The notes under the pieces were generated by a model. That model made no database searches and had not been told where the DNA came from. It worked only from the letters and a program-made list of their open reading frames with translations. From JBGSYN01 sp041750975 (lineage in GTDB: Bacteria; Pseudomonadota; Alphaproteobacteria; Geminicoccales; Geminicoccaceae), in the NCBI GenBank assembly GCA_041750975.1, contig JBGSYN010000127.1:1-47102 (forward strand): a stretch of 47,102 bases of DNA, written 5' to 3'. Made by a program: the position numbers and the translations under genes. Below, in pieces: positions 19,370 through 28,758 of this stretch; the first letter of the stretch is position 1, and each line of letters opens with the position of its first letter.

Positions 19370-22300
19370 CTACCCGGCGAAATCATCGAGGGCGGCGATC
19401 TCGCGCGGATTGAAGCTCTCGGTGTCGATCAGGAGATTGGGCACGAATGCCGCTGAGATCTCGCTCCAAGGCACCAGCTTGAAATTGGCGTTGAAGTTCT
19501 GGATCTCGCCATCCTCGGGGTCCTGGAACACGGTCTGCGATTCGTTAGAGCCGTCCTGGACGATGAACAGACCCTCCTCGAAGGTGTCGTTCAGCGCCAG
19601 ATTGGTGACATCGATGCCGTCGGTTTCCTGAGCACCGTCGATGTCACCGCCGGGCCCGATGACGAAGCTGCCGAGATAGTCGTTGTCGCCGGCCCGATCG
19701 AACACGGCATAGCTATTATCGCCCTGGCTCGAGGCGATCAGATAGCCCGCGCCGTCGGCGGCGTAATAGATCGTCAGGCCCTCGATGTCGGCGGTGAGGA
19801 AGGGCTCGTCGATCGAGGCCGCCAGCTTGAAATCGCTGGAGGCTTCCGGATCTGCGTCGAATTTGAGGATGCCGACTTCGTTCTCGAGGGCGACATAGAG
19901 ATCGCCGGTTTCGCGGTCGACCACGAGGCCCTCGGACTGGCTGTCTTCGGGATCCCCGGTCGGCACCGGCAGATCGATGACACGCACGATTTCAGCCCCG
20001 ACCGTGCCGTCGCCGCTATCCATAAGCTCGAGTTGCGCCACCTGGGCACCATCGGCCTGGCTGGTAAAGGCGTAGGTCAGGTGCGTTTCAGGGTCCGTCC
20101 AGGTCGTCAGCGCATAGGCCGTCTGCTCGCCATCATCGACGCCGAAGACGGAGAAGGCCGGACCCGCAAGGTCGTGGGAGGTAACGTCGGACAGCAGGCG
20201 TGAAGCCGGATCGATCGTGTAAATCGCGAGCGTATCGTTGGCACGATCGGAAAAGACCGCCAGATCGACCATCTCCTCGCCCAGCTCGAAGCCGTAGACG
20301 AGATCGACATTGTTGAACCGTATGTCCTCAGGGCTTTCCGACTGCAGTTCATTGCCCTCGAGGTCGTAGACCCGAAAGCCGGTGTTCTTGTTGGTCGAGA
20401 TGACGGTGCTGTGGGCGGCATCGTCCGGGTCGATCCAGATGGCCGGATCGTCCGGATCGCGTTCCTGGGTCGGATCGAGTAACTCGGGGCCGCCGAAGCG
20501 CACCTCATCCGGGGTTTCGAGCACGGGCTCGACGGCGGGAATGGTGCCCAGATCGAGTGCAAAGGCGAGGAATTTGGTCGCCTGAGCGTCGCTGAAATTA
20601 TTGTCACTGGCGACGATCAGCGATTGGCGGCCATCGGCAAGCTCGGGTCCGAAGGCCAGCGCCTCGTAATTGTCGAGCTCAAGGCCGAGATCGGCGAAAT
20701 CGAGCAGCAGGTCCTTCTTGACCGTCGCATCGATATCGAAGGGTTCGCCGGTTGCGGGATCCAGAATGCCATCGAACCCGCTGACATCGGTCGCACCCTG
20801 CGTGCTCGCTTCAAAGAGGCGGATGGTGTTGCCGAAACCGATCGCGAAACTGCGCTCGAGCGCCAGAAACGAGCCCGCATTGTCGAGTGCCAGAAGCTCG
20901 ACCAGGCCGTTATCGGCAAAGGCGTCGAGGGGGATCGCAGCGTTCGGGATCGCCTCGACCTCGTAGATGTACTCGTGGATCGAGAGGCCAGTTTCGGCAT
21001 CGAAGACCAGCACACGGGACGGGCTTTCGCCGTCGAGCGATGCTGCCGGGCCATCTTGAAGGAGCGCGTTTTCGGTCGCCGTGATCAGATCATCCTCATT
21101 CGGCGTGAGCGTCAGGCTCTCGAAGGCGAGATTGTTGCGGATGCCGCTCATGCCGTCGGCCGAAGGATCGAATTTTCCAGGCGCGTCGAGTTGGCCGAAA
21201 TGCTCACCCTCGAGACTGAAGGCGCCGACCGTCGGCGGGAACAGTTGCGAGGCGTCGCCTTCGCTGGAGAGATAGAGAAAATTGCGGCTCGAGAAGGCCA
21301 GACCTTCGGCATCGAGCACGCCCGGCTCGAATGGCTGGCCGTTGCCGTCGGTGAGTGTCGTGACATCGGTGAAGACGACATCGCCTTCATCCAGAGCGCC
21401 ATCGCCGAGATCGATCGTCAGCTCGTAGAAGCGCGGCTGGCTGGCATCACTGCCGCGGTCATCCGAGAGCGCATAATAGACGCTATCGGCTTCGTCATAA
21501 GCGAGTGCCGAAAGACCGCCCACTTCGGTGCCATCGAAGACGAAGCCGGTCTCGAACGTGACTGCACCGAGGAACTCGATGCCCTCGACATTGGTCCGGT
21601 CATTGACCCCTTCAGCGCTCGTGGTCTCGACATCGATATAAGTCAGGCGGTGATCCGAGCTCGGAAAGGGAAAGGTGCCGACGAGATCGAAGTCGGGATC
21701 ATCCTCGGTGGGCCAGAACACGCCCGCATCCAGCAACTCGAAGCCGGCATTGGAAGGCAGGGCATAATCCGCGCGCAGATTGCCGGGGCCGGCGGGATTG
21801 AAGTCGGCGGTATCGAGGGCCGGATTGCCGAGATGATCGTCATTGGCGAGGCCCTGCAAAGCGGACTGCTCGATCCCGCCCTCGCTAACCGGTGAGATGC
21901 TGACATCGATGGCCGGATTGCCCAGAAGCTGCTGGACCGCGGCCTCGACACTGTCGCCGTCGAAGGGATCGGCGTTCATGTCGCCGAGGATGACGAAGCG
22001 CTCGCCTGCACCAAGGCCGCCGAAATCGCCTTTATCGTCGTAGATGTAGCCGCCTTCGCCGGGTGTCACGTAATCGGCCAGCAGCCTGATCTCGTCATGG
22101 TTCCGGAGGCCGTTGCGATCTTCCTCGCCATCGAACACGGGCGGCGTCGGGTGGGCCGCGAGGATGTGGACGATCTCGCCATCGACCTCGACGGGCACAT
22201 CCCAGTGACTTTTGGAGGAAAGACGAAAAACCTCGAGTTCTTCCGGCGAATAGAAATCGGCGGGCTCCGGCGTCGCCGGGTCGTCGGGCAGGAGCGCTCC

Positions 22301-22882
22301 CGGCATGTCCTGCCAGAGGAAGTTCTGGAAGGTGCGGGCCGCATCCTCGAGAATAGGATGCATCGAATAGACGACCATGGCGAACTGGCCCGGGAATTCG
22401 CCGAAGCCGAACGCGTCGTTGCCGTAGCCGGGCTCGCCCGGGTTCGTGACGATCTCGCCATTATTGTCGAGATCGAAACCCGAGGCGATGCCGGTATTGG
22501 AGGGTGCGAGATAGACATAAGGATAGTCGATCGGCACCCGGCCTTCCTGGCTCACTTCCAGATAATTGTCCCGGAAGAGATCGGCGGCCTCGCCATCGGC
22601 GTCGAAATCGAACTCGTTGATCAGGATGATGTCGGGGCGGACGGTCTGGACGATCGAGGCGACGGCCTGCGCCTGAGCGTTGTCCGGCGTCGAGAGATCC
22701 TCGATCAGCTGGCCCTCGCTCAACCGATTGAGTGACGCGTTGAAGGTGGCGATCCGCAACTCTTCCATCATGCTCTCCCCGAGATCCTGAGCGACGGCGC
22801 TCGACAGGCCGACGCCGATTGGATCGCAGAGAAGTGCGGCAACGATGAGACGGGACGGTGACAGTCTTGAGATAATCCTCAA
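19370..22882 (-). CDS. Secreted three-domain protein: nuclease/phosphatase, esterase-like and beta-propeller phytase
   Basis: 1170 residues. A signal-like N-terminus ends SSAVAQ at 31-32. Domain 1 (about 40-420) is endonuclease/exonuclease/phosphatase type: IATFNAS with N48, Glu90, GDMNADP with D301/N303, SSDHR with D410/H411. Domain 2 (about 433-790) resembles the esterase-like domain found with phytases (GGLSALAYDE, LYLSSEGD, NNLAFESLTL, DNYEALAFGP). Domain 3 (about 795-1165) is a 3-phytase-type propeller starting DPDDPAIWIDP and TNKNTGFRVYDLEG. All parts are very acidic and probably bind calcium. It likely frees phosphate from phytate or other phosphoesters outside the cytoplasm. The TTG start is 10 bases after the upstream stop and has a weak ribosome site. 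Confidence 0.8.
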   Translation of the reverse strand: MRIISRLSPSRLIVAALLCDPIGVGLSSAVAQDLGESMMEELRIATFNASLNRLSEGQLIEDLSTPDNAQAQAVASIVQTVRPDIILINEFDFDADGEAADLFRDNYLEVSQEGRVPIDYPYVYLAPSNTGIASGFDLDNNGEIVTNPGEPGYGNDAFGFGEFPGQFAMVVYSMHPILEDAARTFQNFLWQDMPGALLPDDPATPEPADFYSPEELEVFRLSSKSHWDVPVEVDGEIVHILAAHPTPPVFDGEEDRNGLRNHDEIRLLADYVTPGEGGYIYDDKGDFGGLGAGERFVILGDMNADPFDGDSVEAAVQQLLGNPAIDVSISPVSEGGIEQSALQGLANDDHLGNPALDTADFNPAGPGNLRADYALPSNAGFELLDAGVFWPTEDDPDFDLVGTFPFPSSDHRLTYIDVETTSAEGVNDRTNVEGIEFLGAVTFETGFVFDGTEVGGLSALAYDEADSVYYALSDDRGSDASQPRFYELTIDLGDGALDEGDVVFTDVTTLTDGNGQPFEPGVLDAEGLAFSSRNFLYLSSEGDASQLFPPTVGAFSLEGEHFGQLDAPGKFDPSADGMSGIRNNLAFESLTLTPNEDDLITATENALLQDGPAASLDGESPSRVLVFDAETGLSIHEYIYEVEAIPNAAIPLDAFADNGLVELLALDNAGSFLALERSFAIGFGNTIRLFEASTQGATDVSGFDGILDPATGEPFDIDATVKKDLLLDFADLGLELDNYEALAFGPELADGRQSLIVASDNNFSDAQATKFLAFALDLGTIPAVEPVLETPDEVRFGGPELLDPTQERDPDDPAIWIDPDDAAHSTVISTNKNTGFRVYDLEGNELQSESPEDIRFNNVDLVYGFELGEEMVDLAVFSDRANDTLAIYTIDPASRLLSDVTSHDLAGPAFSVFGVDDGEQTAYALTTWTDPETHLTYAFTSQADGAQVAQLELMDSGDGTVGAEIVRVIDLPVPTGDPEDSQSEGLVVDRETGDLYVALENEVGILKFDADPEASSDFKLAASIDEPFLTADIEGLTIYYAADGAGYLIASSQGDNSYAVFDRAGDNDYLGSFVIGPGGDIDGAQETDGIDVTNLALNDTFEEGLFIVQDGSNESQTVFQDPEDGEIQNFNANFKLVPWSEISAAFVPNLLIDTESFNPREIAALDDFAG

Positions 22883-22892
22883 GCGCCGGGCT

Positions 22893-25862
22893 TCAGCCGG
22901 GTCGGTTGCCGCCCGGCGGCTCGGGCGTGAAGAGCTCGCTCACGGGCCGCTTCATCAGCCCTGCGATCCACTCCATCGTCCCGGGTGCCACGGGCGACGT
23001 ACCGGCAAGCCACGCGGCGATGCGCTCCGGCTCGGCGTCGAGCTTTTGAATGCGTTCGGCCTCCGGCATCGTCTCGATCATCGCAATCAACTCGCGCATC
23101 ATGTATTTGAAGGCACGATCCGCGGGCCTTGCACTATCGAAAACATCCGCGCGCCGCTTGGCGCCGAGCAGGGCAACGATACGGTCCTGCGAGGCCGGGC
23201 AGACAAGGCCTCCGGAAGCGCCGGCCGGACCCGCATTCGCAGGCAGTGCGTCAAGCTCCATCCAACGATTGATCCGGGACGTGTCGAGATCGAGCTGCTT
23301 CGCAAGATCGGGCGCGCGCATGCTATGAGCCACGAGTGCTTCGCGCAGCCGCGTCGCCCAGCCGAATTCGTCCGGTTCGGGGAGCGTGCTCTCAAACAGC
23401 AGGCTTTCCTGGGTTCCGACCTGCCGAGAAATCTCGTTGCGAAGGATCAGCGGAACAGGCCTCTCAAGTTCCATCCAGGCGCGCACGAGATGCGGGCTGG
23501 AGCCAATTCGCTCGGCAAGTGTCTCGACCTTGCTGGCAGCACCTGTCGTGCCCCACCTTTCCAGCGCATGGCGCAAGCCGGTTGCCCAATAGCGATCCTC
23601 AGTGTCCTTGAGATCGAACAACTCGCTATGACGTGCATCGAGCTTTTCGACGAGGCGCCACTGCATCGCCGGGCTGACCTTGCTACGAAGCTCGATCCAA
23701 TCCTCGACCCGATGTCGGCGTTCGCCCAGAAGTTCGGCCAATCCACCTGCATCGAGACGATGGCGCTCTTCGGCAAGGACCGCTTTGAGGCCGGTCGCCC
23801 ACAAAGCCTTATTCCCGGGCGCCTCAATCGGTTTGGTCTCACCGAATAGCTCGCTGAGCGGACTATCGAGCCAGGTGGATATCCGATCCTGCATTTCCGG
23901 AGTGACCTGGTCGGCAAGGCCGATCCACCGCTCAATCTGGGCGTCAGAGCGCCCTATCCTCTCCGCACATTCAGTTATCGTGCGGTCACGCTTGTGCAGC
24001 GCATTATCAAGCCCAGTGGCCCAGAGGGGTCGCCGCGTGAAAGATCCGATCCAGTTCGAGCCCCGACTTTCGATCATTTGCAAGGCTTGCCAGGAGAGCA
24101 AGCCAGCAAATAGCGACAGGACACTCAAGACCCAGATGTTCGCACCATCGCTGGTGATATCCGTGCCGCCGGTCCCCAAAGCAAGCTGGCCGGATCGGTA
24201 GAGGAGATAAACGGCGAACGCGACTACAATTCCAAAGATTGGCCGAAATACAAACCACCGCAGGGGCAGCTGCCGTTCCTTTTCCACGCCTTGAATCATC
24301 AAGCCGAGTTGAAACTTCGTAATGTAGATCAGGCTGCCGATTGCCCCCATCACGAACACCAGCATCAATGTCAGGCTCTGCTCGCTCCAGATCGCGAGGT
24401 CGCGTGGCTGGAAGCCAACATAGGGATCGAGGATTGCAGGGAGACCCCAAAGAATGTTTGCTTGCGACACGGAATGCAATGGCTTGAGCATGCGTTGATA
24501 TCGATCAAGCGCGCTGTAATCGGACCATAGTGCGCGGGCGGCCGCCTGGGGGCTTTCGTGCCAGTGGAGTGCGCGGGCCACCTCAAGTTGCGGCGCCCGG
24601 CCATCCAAAATCTGCTCTATTTCCTCGAGCCCGTTCTCCAACTTGGTGCGGGCCGTCTCGAGGAATGTCGTAGCCTCGAACTCGCTTTGTTGGGAATCGA
24701 TGGCATCGCCGATCTGAAGGCGCTTCAAACCCGCACCGACCGTCTCGATTGTGTGTAAAGCTGAGGCAAGTCGCATCGATGATGATGATTGAGGGACATC
24801 CGCGTTGAGCCGATCGACGATGGCCAAAACGGCAATGCTCGCGTTGTCGATATTGGTTCGGTAGCGGCTCTGTAGCTCATCGGTATCGACGGCTAGGTCA
24901 TCTTTATCGGGCGATGCCCTCTCAGCACTGGAATACCGATAGGTCGCGCCCCGCATTATCCTTAGGGACTCGAGTCCCTCGATTGCGAGTTCAAGTTCCT
25001 TGACTTGTTCCGCAACAAGCTCGTTTCCCACTCGTGTTTCCAGGAAGCCCTGAAGCTGCTCGAACCGTCGGCCGATATTCTCTTTTGCCTGCTCGAGTGT
25101 ATCCCGCGCACTGAGAATTTCCTCGCTTAGACCACCTTCGCGGACATCCTCGACCTTAGCTCGAGCATCGGTCGAAAGATATCCTGGAAACAGCGCAATA
25201 TTGCCTTGCACCTTCGTCAGGTTGGTCTCGGCGGAACTTCCCGGGGAATTCGCTTCGCCCTTGTCGGGCAAACCTTTGCCATCGTCGCTTCTGGCTGACT
25301 TAAGCGATTGTGGAGATTCAATCGTTACTTTGCGGAGGTCGTTAAATACCGTCTGGAAGTTTTCGAGTTCCAACATGAGCGGCAGATCGGGGTAGTGATC
25401 CTTAAGGAGTTCTCGCAGTTGCGATCCGGTTGGTTCGATCTTTTCGAATGGCGTGTCGGACGTTGAGACGACTTCGGATCTTTGCTTGAGTTCAAGGCTT
25501 TCAGGTTCCAGTTTGGATAAAGCGGCAAGAGATTGACGTAATTCATCAAGCCGAAGTGCAATCTGCCCGTAGTTCGGCTCATTGAAGTCCTCGACGCCGG
25601 CAGACTTGTCGGCATCTCCGAATGCATCGCGAACTGCGAGCAGAACCTCACGTGTACGCAGTCGATCGTCAGATGCGTAACGCTCGATGGTCAGGTGAAA
25701 CCCATGAATTTCAAAGAGAACGAGAACGAGGGCAAAGAAATAGAAGAACATTAAAAATATGGCGGTCCAGCCAAAGAATGAGCACGCATAGATGCTCATG
25801 CCACGCCAATACGCACCTATTCGGTGCCATACGGACAGTTGGGGCGCGGATGAGTGTCCCAC
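22893..25862 (-). CDS. Unrecognised membrane protein with five C-terminal XRE-like repeats
   Basis: 989 residues, and I do not recognise the whole. Membrane helix 1 is at about 26-50 (a Phe-rich stretch). A long helical, partly coiled-coil region at 55-490 is predicted extracytoplasmic. Helices 2-4 are at about 495-515, 537-557 and 575-597. Five tandem modules follow at 613-675, 687-750, 758-825, 834-910 and 916-979. Each opens with WATGL or a variant, has LAExxG, a conserved Trp (646, 722, 796, 867, 951) and an ending like SELF, as in Cro/C1 helix-turn-helix domains. GTG at 25862 is chosen for AAGGAAG five bases upstream; a TTG at 25907 would add 15 residues. Function unknown. It probably forms one transcript with the phytase-like gene. 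Confidence 0.75.
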   Translation of the reverse strand: MGHSSAPQLSVWHRIGAYWRGMSIYACSFFGWTAIFLMFFYFFALVLVLFEIHGFHLTIERYASDDRLRTREVLLAVRDAFGDADKSAGVEDFNEPNYGQIALRLDELRQSLAALSKLEPESLELKQRSEVVSTSDTPFEKIEPTGSQLRELLKDHYPDLPLMLELENFQTVFNDLRKVTIESPQSLKSARSDDGKGLPDKGEANSPGSSAETNLTKVQGNIALFPGYLSTDARAKVEDVREGGLSEEILSARDTLEQAKENIGRRFEQLQGFLETRVGNELVAEQVKELELAIEGLESLRIMRGATYRYSSAERASPDKDDLAVDTDELQSRYRTNIDNASIAVLAIVDRLNADVPQSSSSMRLASALHTIETVGAGLKRLQIGDAIDSQQSEFEATTFLETARTKLENGLEEIEQILDGRAPQLEVARALHWHESPQAAARALWSDYSALDRYQRMLKPLHSVSQANILWGLPAILDPYVGFQPRDLAIWSEQSLTLMLVFVMGAIGSLIYITKFQLGLMIQGVEKERQLPLRWFVFRPIFGIVVAFAVYLLYRSGQLALGTGGTDITSDGANIWVLSVLSLFAGLLSWQALQMIESRGSNWIGSFTRRPLWATGLDNALHKRDRTITECAERIGRSDAQIERWIGLADQVTPEMQDRISTWLDSPLSELFGETKPIEAPGNKALWATGLKAVLAEERHRLDAGGLAELLGERRHRVEDWIELRSKVSPAMQWRLVEKLDARHSELFDLKDTEDRYWATGLRHALERWGTTGAASKVETLAERIGSSPHLVRAWMELERPVPLILRNEISRQVGTQESLLFESTLPEPDEFGWATRLREALVAHSMRAPDLAKQLDLDTSRINRWMELDALPANAGPAGASGGLVCPASQDRIVALLGAKRRADVFDSARPADRAFKYMMRELIAMIETMPEAERIQKLDAEPERIAAWLAGTSPVAPGTMEWIAGLMKRPVSELFTPEPPGGNRPG

Positions 25863-26060
25863 CAGTGCTTCCTTTCGAATGGACCCACGAAGCTGTTCGC
25901 CCAGCAAAAACCAGTTAGAATTTGTCCCAAATGACGCGTTTCAACAATCGAAAAGCGTCAAATTGTGCGAAATGCCAAGTTTTTGACGGTGCCATGGCCA
26001 AGGGAACGCGCGGTTGCTGCCGACGTTGTTTTGCACAGTTGGATTATTCTGGAGAACAGC

Positions 26061-26495
26061 ATGGTTGCGCGCACATCCGTGCACGACGCTATCGGTGGCA
26101 CAACGGCATCGGCCTCGTCCGGTTCGCCGAGGACGGACGCCGCGCCGGATGCCTTCGACGTCGACCGGCGGCTCGGCAGACTCGCCTCGTTGATGGATGA
26201 CCGGTACCGGATCCCCGGCACGAAATTCCGCGTCGGGCTCGACGGCATTATCGGCCTCGTTCCCGGCATCGGCGATACCGCGACCTCGCTGGTTTCGGCC
26301 TATATCCTGGCGGAGTGCTGGCGGGCTGGGGTCTCGAAGACTGCCCTTGCGAAGATGGCGGGCAATATCGGCGTGGAATTCGTCATCGGCCTGGTGCCGA
26401 TTGCGGGCGACATTTTCGACATGCGCTTCAAGGCCAATTTGCGCAACATCGCCATCGCACGATCCGATCTCAAGAAGAAGATGCCGACCGTTTGA
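26061..26495 (+). CDS. DUF4112 membrane-associated protein
   Basis: 144 residues. After a 30-residue Ser/Ala-rich leader the DUF4112 core is clear: LASLMDDRYRIPGTKFRVG, GLVPGIGDTATSLVSAYIL, GNIGVEFVIGLVPIAGDIFD. Two Gly/Pro-rich hydrophobic hairpins suggest a small membrane-embedded protein. The molecular role is unknown. ATG at 26061 has GGAG about eight bases upstream. It is divergent from the large membrane-protein gene, with about 200 bases between them, and the cupin gene follows closely. Confidence 0.8.
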   Translation: MVARTSVHDAIGGTTASASSGSPRTDAAPDAFDVDRRLGRLASLMDDRYRIPGTKFRVGLDGIIGLVPGIGDTATSLVSAYILAECWRAGVSKTALAKMAGNIGVEFVIGLVPIAGDIFDMRFKANLRNIAIARSDLKKKMPTV

Positions 26496-26505
26496 GCTTG
26501 TCGAG

Positions 26506-26955
26506 ATGAGCACCACCGATAGTGGCGATCCGCCGATGGCGCTCGTCGAGCGGCTGGGGATGCAGCCGCATCCCGAGGGCGGCTGGTATGTCGAGACCTA
26601 TCGCGCTCCGGCAGCGAAGGGTGATCGCGCTGCCATGACCGCGATCTATTTCCTGCTCGACCACGGCCAGCGCTCGCATTGGCACAAGATCGATGCAAGC
26701 GAGCTCTGGCTCTGGCACCGCGGCGCGCCACTGCACCTCAAGATCAGCGAGGATGGCGCACGGCAGGAGCAGATCACGCTGGGGCCGGAGTTTTCCAAAG
26801 GCCAGCATCTGCAGGGCGTGGTGCCGAAGGATGCCTGGCAGTCCGCCGAAGCGGTCGAGGGCTGGGTGCTGGTGTCATGCGTCGTCGCGCCGGCGTTCGA
26901 GTTCGATCGTTTCACACTCGCACCGCCTGATTGGCAGCCGGGATTGTCCCCTTAG
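26506..26955 (+). CDS. DUF985 cupin-domain protein
   Basis: 149 residues. The DUF985 cupin pattern is visible: LGMQPHPEGGWYVETYR near the start, then SHWHKIDASELWLWHRGAPL with the metal-type histidines and glutamate of cupin motif 1, and a second half ending VVAPAFEFDRFTL. Members are small beta-barrels of unsettled function (some resemble sugar isomerases). The start at 26506 is 10 bases after the DUF4112 stop. An internal ATG at 26536 is possible but would drop little. The 3' end overlaps the converging Crp-type gene by four bases. Confidence 0.82.
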   Translation: MSTTDSGDPPMALVERLGMQPHPEGGWYVETYRAPAAKGDRAAMTAIYFLLDHGQRSHWHKIDASELWLWHRGAPLHLKISEDGARQEQITLGPEFSKGQHLQGVVPKDAWQSAEAVEGWVLVSCVVAPAFEFDRFTLAPPDWQPGLSP

Positions 26956-27689
26956 ACGTCTGCAACCGATTCGAGGAGATCCTCGATGAAATCGCGATCT
27001 TCGATGATGAGCACCCTGCCCTGACGGTGGGCAGCACCCGCCTTGGTCAGATTGGCGATGGCCCGGGCGACGGTTTCGCGCGTCGTGCTGGTGATTCCGG
27101 CGATATCCTGCTGCGTCGGCAGGTTGGAAATGCGGTCGCCGTCTTCGGATTGCAGATCGGCCAGCCGCAGAATCTCCCGATAGACCCGGTGGAAGGCGCT
27201 GAAGCTGCTGAGCTCGGCAATCCGCTCATCGGCCGACCGCACCATGCCGGCAAGAGCGACAAGCAAAGCCGCGGCGACATCCGGCTCGCTGCGCAGAACC
27301 TCGTGAAAGGCCGCAGCCGAAAGCGTCGCGATTTCGCAACTGGCAAGGGCGACGATGGTCGCGGACCGAGGCCGGCCGTCGATCGCCGAAAGTTCGCCGA
27401 AATGCGTCCCCGCCTCAAGCACGGCAAAGGCGATTTCACGGCCGCTGCGGGTATAGTTGACGACGCGCACCCGCCCCTCGAGGACGAAGAAGACGTCGCG
27501 GCTTTCGGTATCGCGGTCGAGAATGAGCTGTTGTGACCTGAAGCGATGCCAACGGCAACGCTGCTCGATGTGCAACAAGAGTTCGTCGCTCAGATCTTGA
27601 AAGAGACCTATCGTCCGCAGCTTAGGATAAGCACTAGGCAAGCCATTCGCCCTCGGAATTTGACCGCCACTCAAGGCAGATCGACCCAA
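26952..27689 (-). CDS. Crp/Fnr-family transcriptional regulator
   Basis: 245 residues. A cyclic-nucleotide-type sensory beta-barrel spans about 25-140, with the phosphate-binding cassette FGELSAIDGRPRSAT (97-111) intact, so cAMP or a similar ligand is plausible. A long dimer helix and a winged helix-turn-helix follow at about 190-215 (PTQQDIAGITSTTRETVARAI). There is no FNR-type iron-sulfur cysteine cluster. The frame opens at TTG 27689 without a clear ribosome site. TTG at 27641, with GAGG nine bases upstream, would remove 16 residues that lie before the folded domain. The regulated genes cannot be inferred. Confidence 0.85.
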   Translation of the reverse strand: MGRSALSGGQIPRANGLPSAYPKLRTIGLFQDLSDELLLHIEQRCRWHRFRSQQLILDRDTESRDVFFVLEGRVRVVNYTRSGREIAFAVLEAGTHFGELSAIDGRPRSATIVALASCEIATLSAAAFHEVLRSEPDVAAALLVALAGMVRSADERIAELSSFSAFHRVYREILRLADLQSEDGDRISNLPTQQDIAGITSTTRETVARAIANLTKAGAAHRQGRVLIIEDRDFIEDLLESVADV

Positions 27690-27738
27690 GCCATTCTGTT
27701 ACGTCCTTGCAATCCTTTTCCGGGCGATCCAAGGCAAT

Positions 27739-28671
27739 TCAGCCGCGATGCCGCAAAACCTCGGCAACGGCTGTCGCCACGACCTTGGAAACACGCACAT
27801 TGCTCTCGATCGTGACGCCCGCGATGTGCGGCGTCAGAATAAGATTGGCGAGACCCCGATATTTCTGGGCTGCGGCGGCCGTCAGCGGCTCGGTCCCGAA
27901 GACATCCAATGCGGCACCGCCGATCGAGCCGCGGCGCAAAGCATCGCACAACGCGTCTTCGTCGACGGTCCCGCCGCGTGCGGCGTTGATCAGGATGGCA
28001 TCGTCGCGCATCGCGTCCAGCGCGCCGCGGTCGATGAGATGTCTGGTTCCATCTGTCAACGGAACATGCAGGCTGACGATATCGCTGCTCGTCAGGAGCG
28101 CTTCGAACGTGACGTTTCGGGTCTCGCCCCAGATTGGATCGCCGGTCTCGATATAGGGATCGAAGGCCTGGACATTCATGCCCAGTGCCTGCGCCCGGGA
28201 TGCGACCTTGCGGGCGATGCTGCCGAAGCCGACCAGACCCATGGTTCTGCCGGCAAGTTCGCGGCCCATCAACGCGTTGCGCGGCCATTCGCCCTGCAGC
28301 ATCGCATCCCTGGCCGTGTAGGCGCCACGCAACAGCATCAAGGCGCTGGTGATGACATATTCCGCCACGGACAGGTCATTGGCGCCCCGTGCGGGGCAGA
28401 CCTCGATGCCCCGCGTGGCACAAGTGTCGAGATCGATATTGTCGAGGCCGACGCCGAGCCGGCCGACGACCTCGAGCCGGGCTGCCGCATCGAGCAGGGC
28501 GCCCCGCACCTGGGTTCGATTGCGGACGATGAGCGCGCGGGCGGTGCTTACCGCCTCGATCAGCGCATCGGAACGGTCGACCAGCCCCGGATCGGCCAAC
28601 ACCTCGAACTCGCCCGCAAGCCCGGCCAACGCCGCCTCGTCCATGAATTCGCTGACGACAATTTCCGCCAT
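27739..28671 (-). CDS. D-isomer-specific 2-hydroxyacid dehydrogenase (sulfolactate/phosphoglycerate dehydrogenase-like)
   Basis: 310 residues. NAD-dependent hydroxyacid dehydrogenase: NAD motif GLVGFGSIARKV (145-156) and catalytic triad Arg232 (NAARGG), Glu261 (VFGTEP) and His282 (TPHIAG). It lacks the ACT domain of long serine-pathway SerA. The N-terminus (IVVSEFMDEAAL, ALIVRNRTQVRG, GRLGVGLDNID) resembles proteins annotated as (S)-sulfolactate dehydrogenase SlcC, which would suit the nearby cysteine/cysteate lyase, but phosphoglycerate or other hydroxyacids remain possible. A frame opens at 28836 but overlaps the divergent glycosidase gene. ATG at 28671 fits the family start. Confidence 0.82.
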   Translation of the reverse strand: MAEIVVSEFMDEAALAGLAGEFEVLADPGLVDRSDALIEAVSTARALIVRNRTQVRGALLDAAARLEVVGRLGVGLDNIDLDTCATRGIEVCPARGANDLSVAEYVITSALMLLRGAYTARDAMLQGEWPRNALMGRELAGRTMGLVGFGSIARKVASRAQALGMNVQAFDPYIETGDPIWGETRNVTFEALLTSSDIVSLHVPLTDGTRHLIDRGALDAMRDDAILINAARGGTVDEDALCDALRRGSIGGAALDVFGTEPLTAAAAQKYRGLANLILTPHIAGVTIESNVRVSKVVATAVAEVLRHRG

Positions 28672-28758
28672 GATAGTTGCCGGCCCGTTGATTCCGTGAT
28701 CTGCAGAAGTGAGCGCAACGCGACGGCGTTGGCAAGCCACGGGGAGCCTTTTTCGTCG

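Noticed and set aside
20624..21895. A 423-codon plus-strand frame inside the phytase gene
   Set aside because: Shadow of a very acidic, GC-rich coding sequence. The minus-strand reading has domain motifs over its whole length.
27748..28758. Upstream extension of the GH31 frame by 337 codons
   Set aside because: It is antisense to the hydroxyacid dehydrogenase, and GH31 homology begins after 28759.
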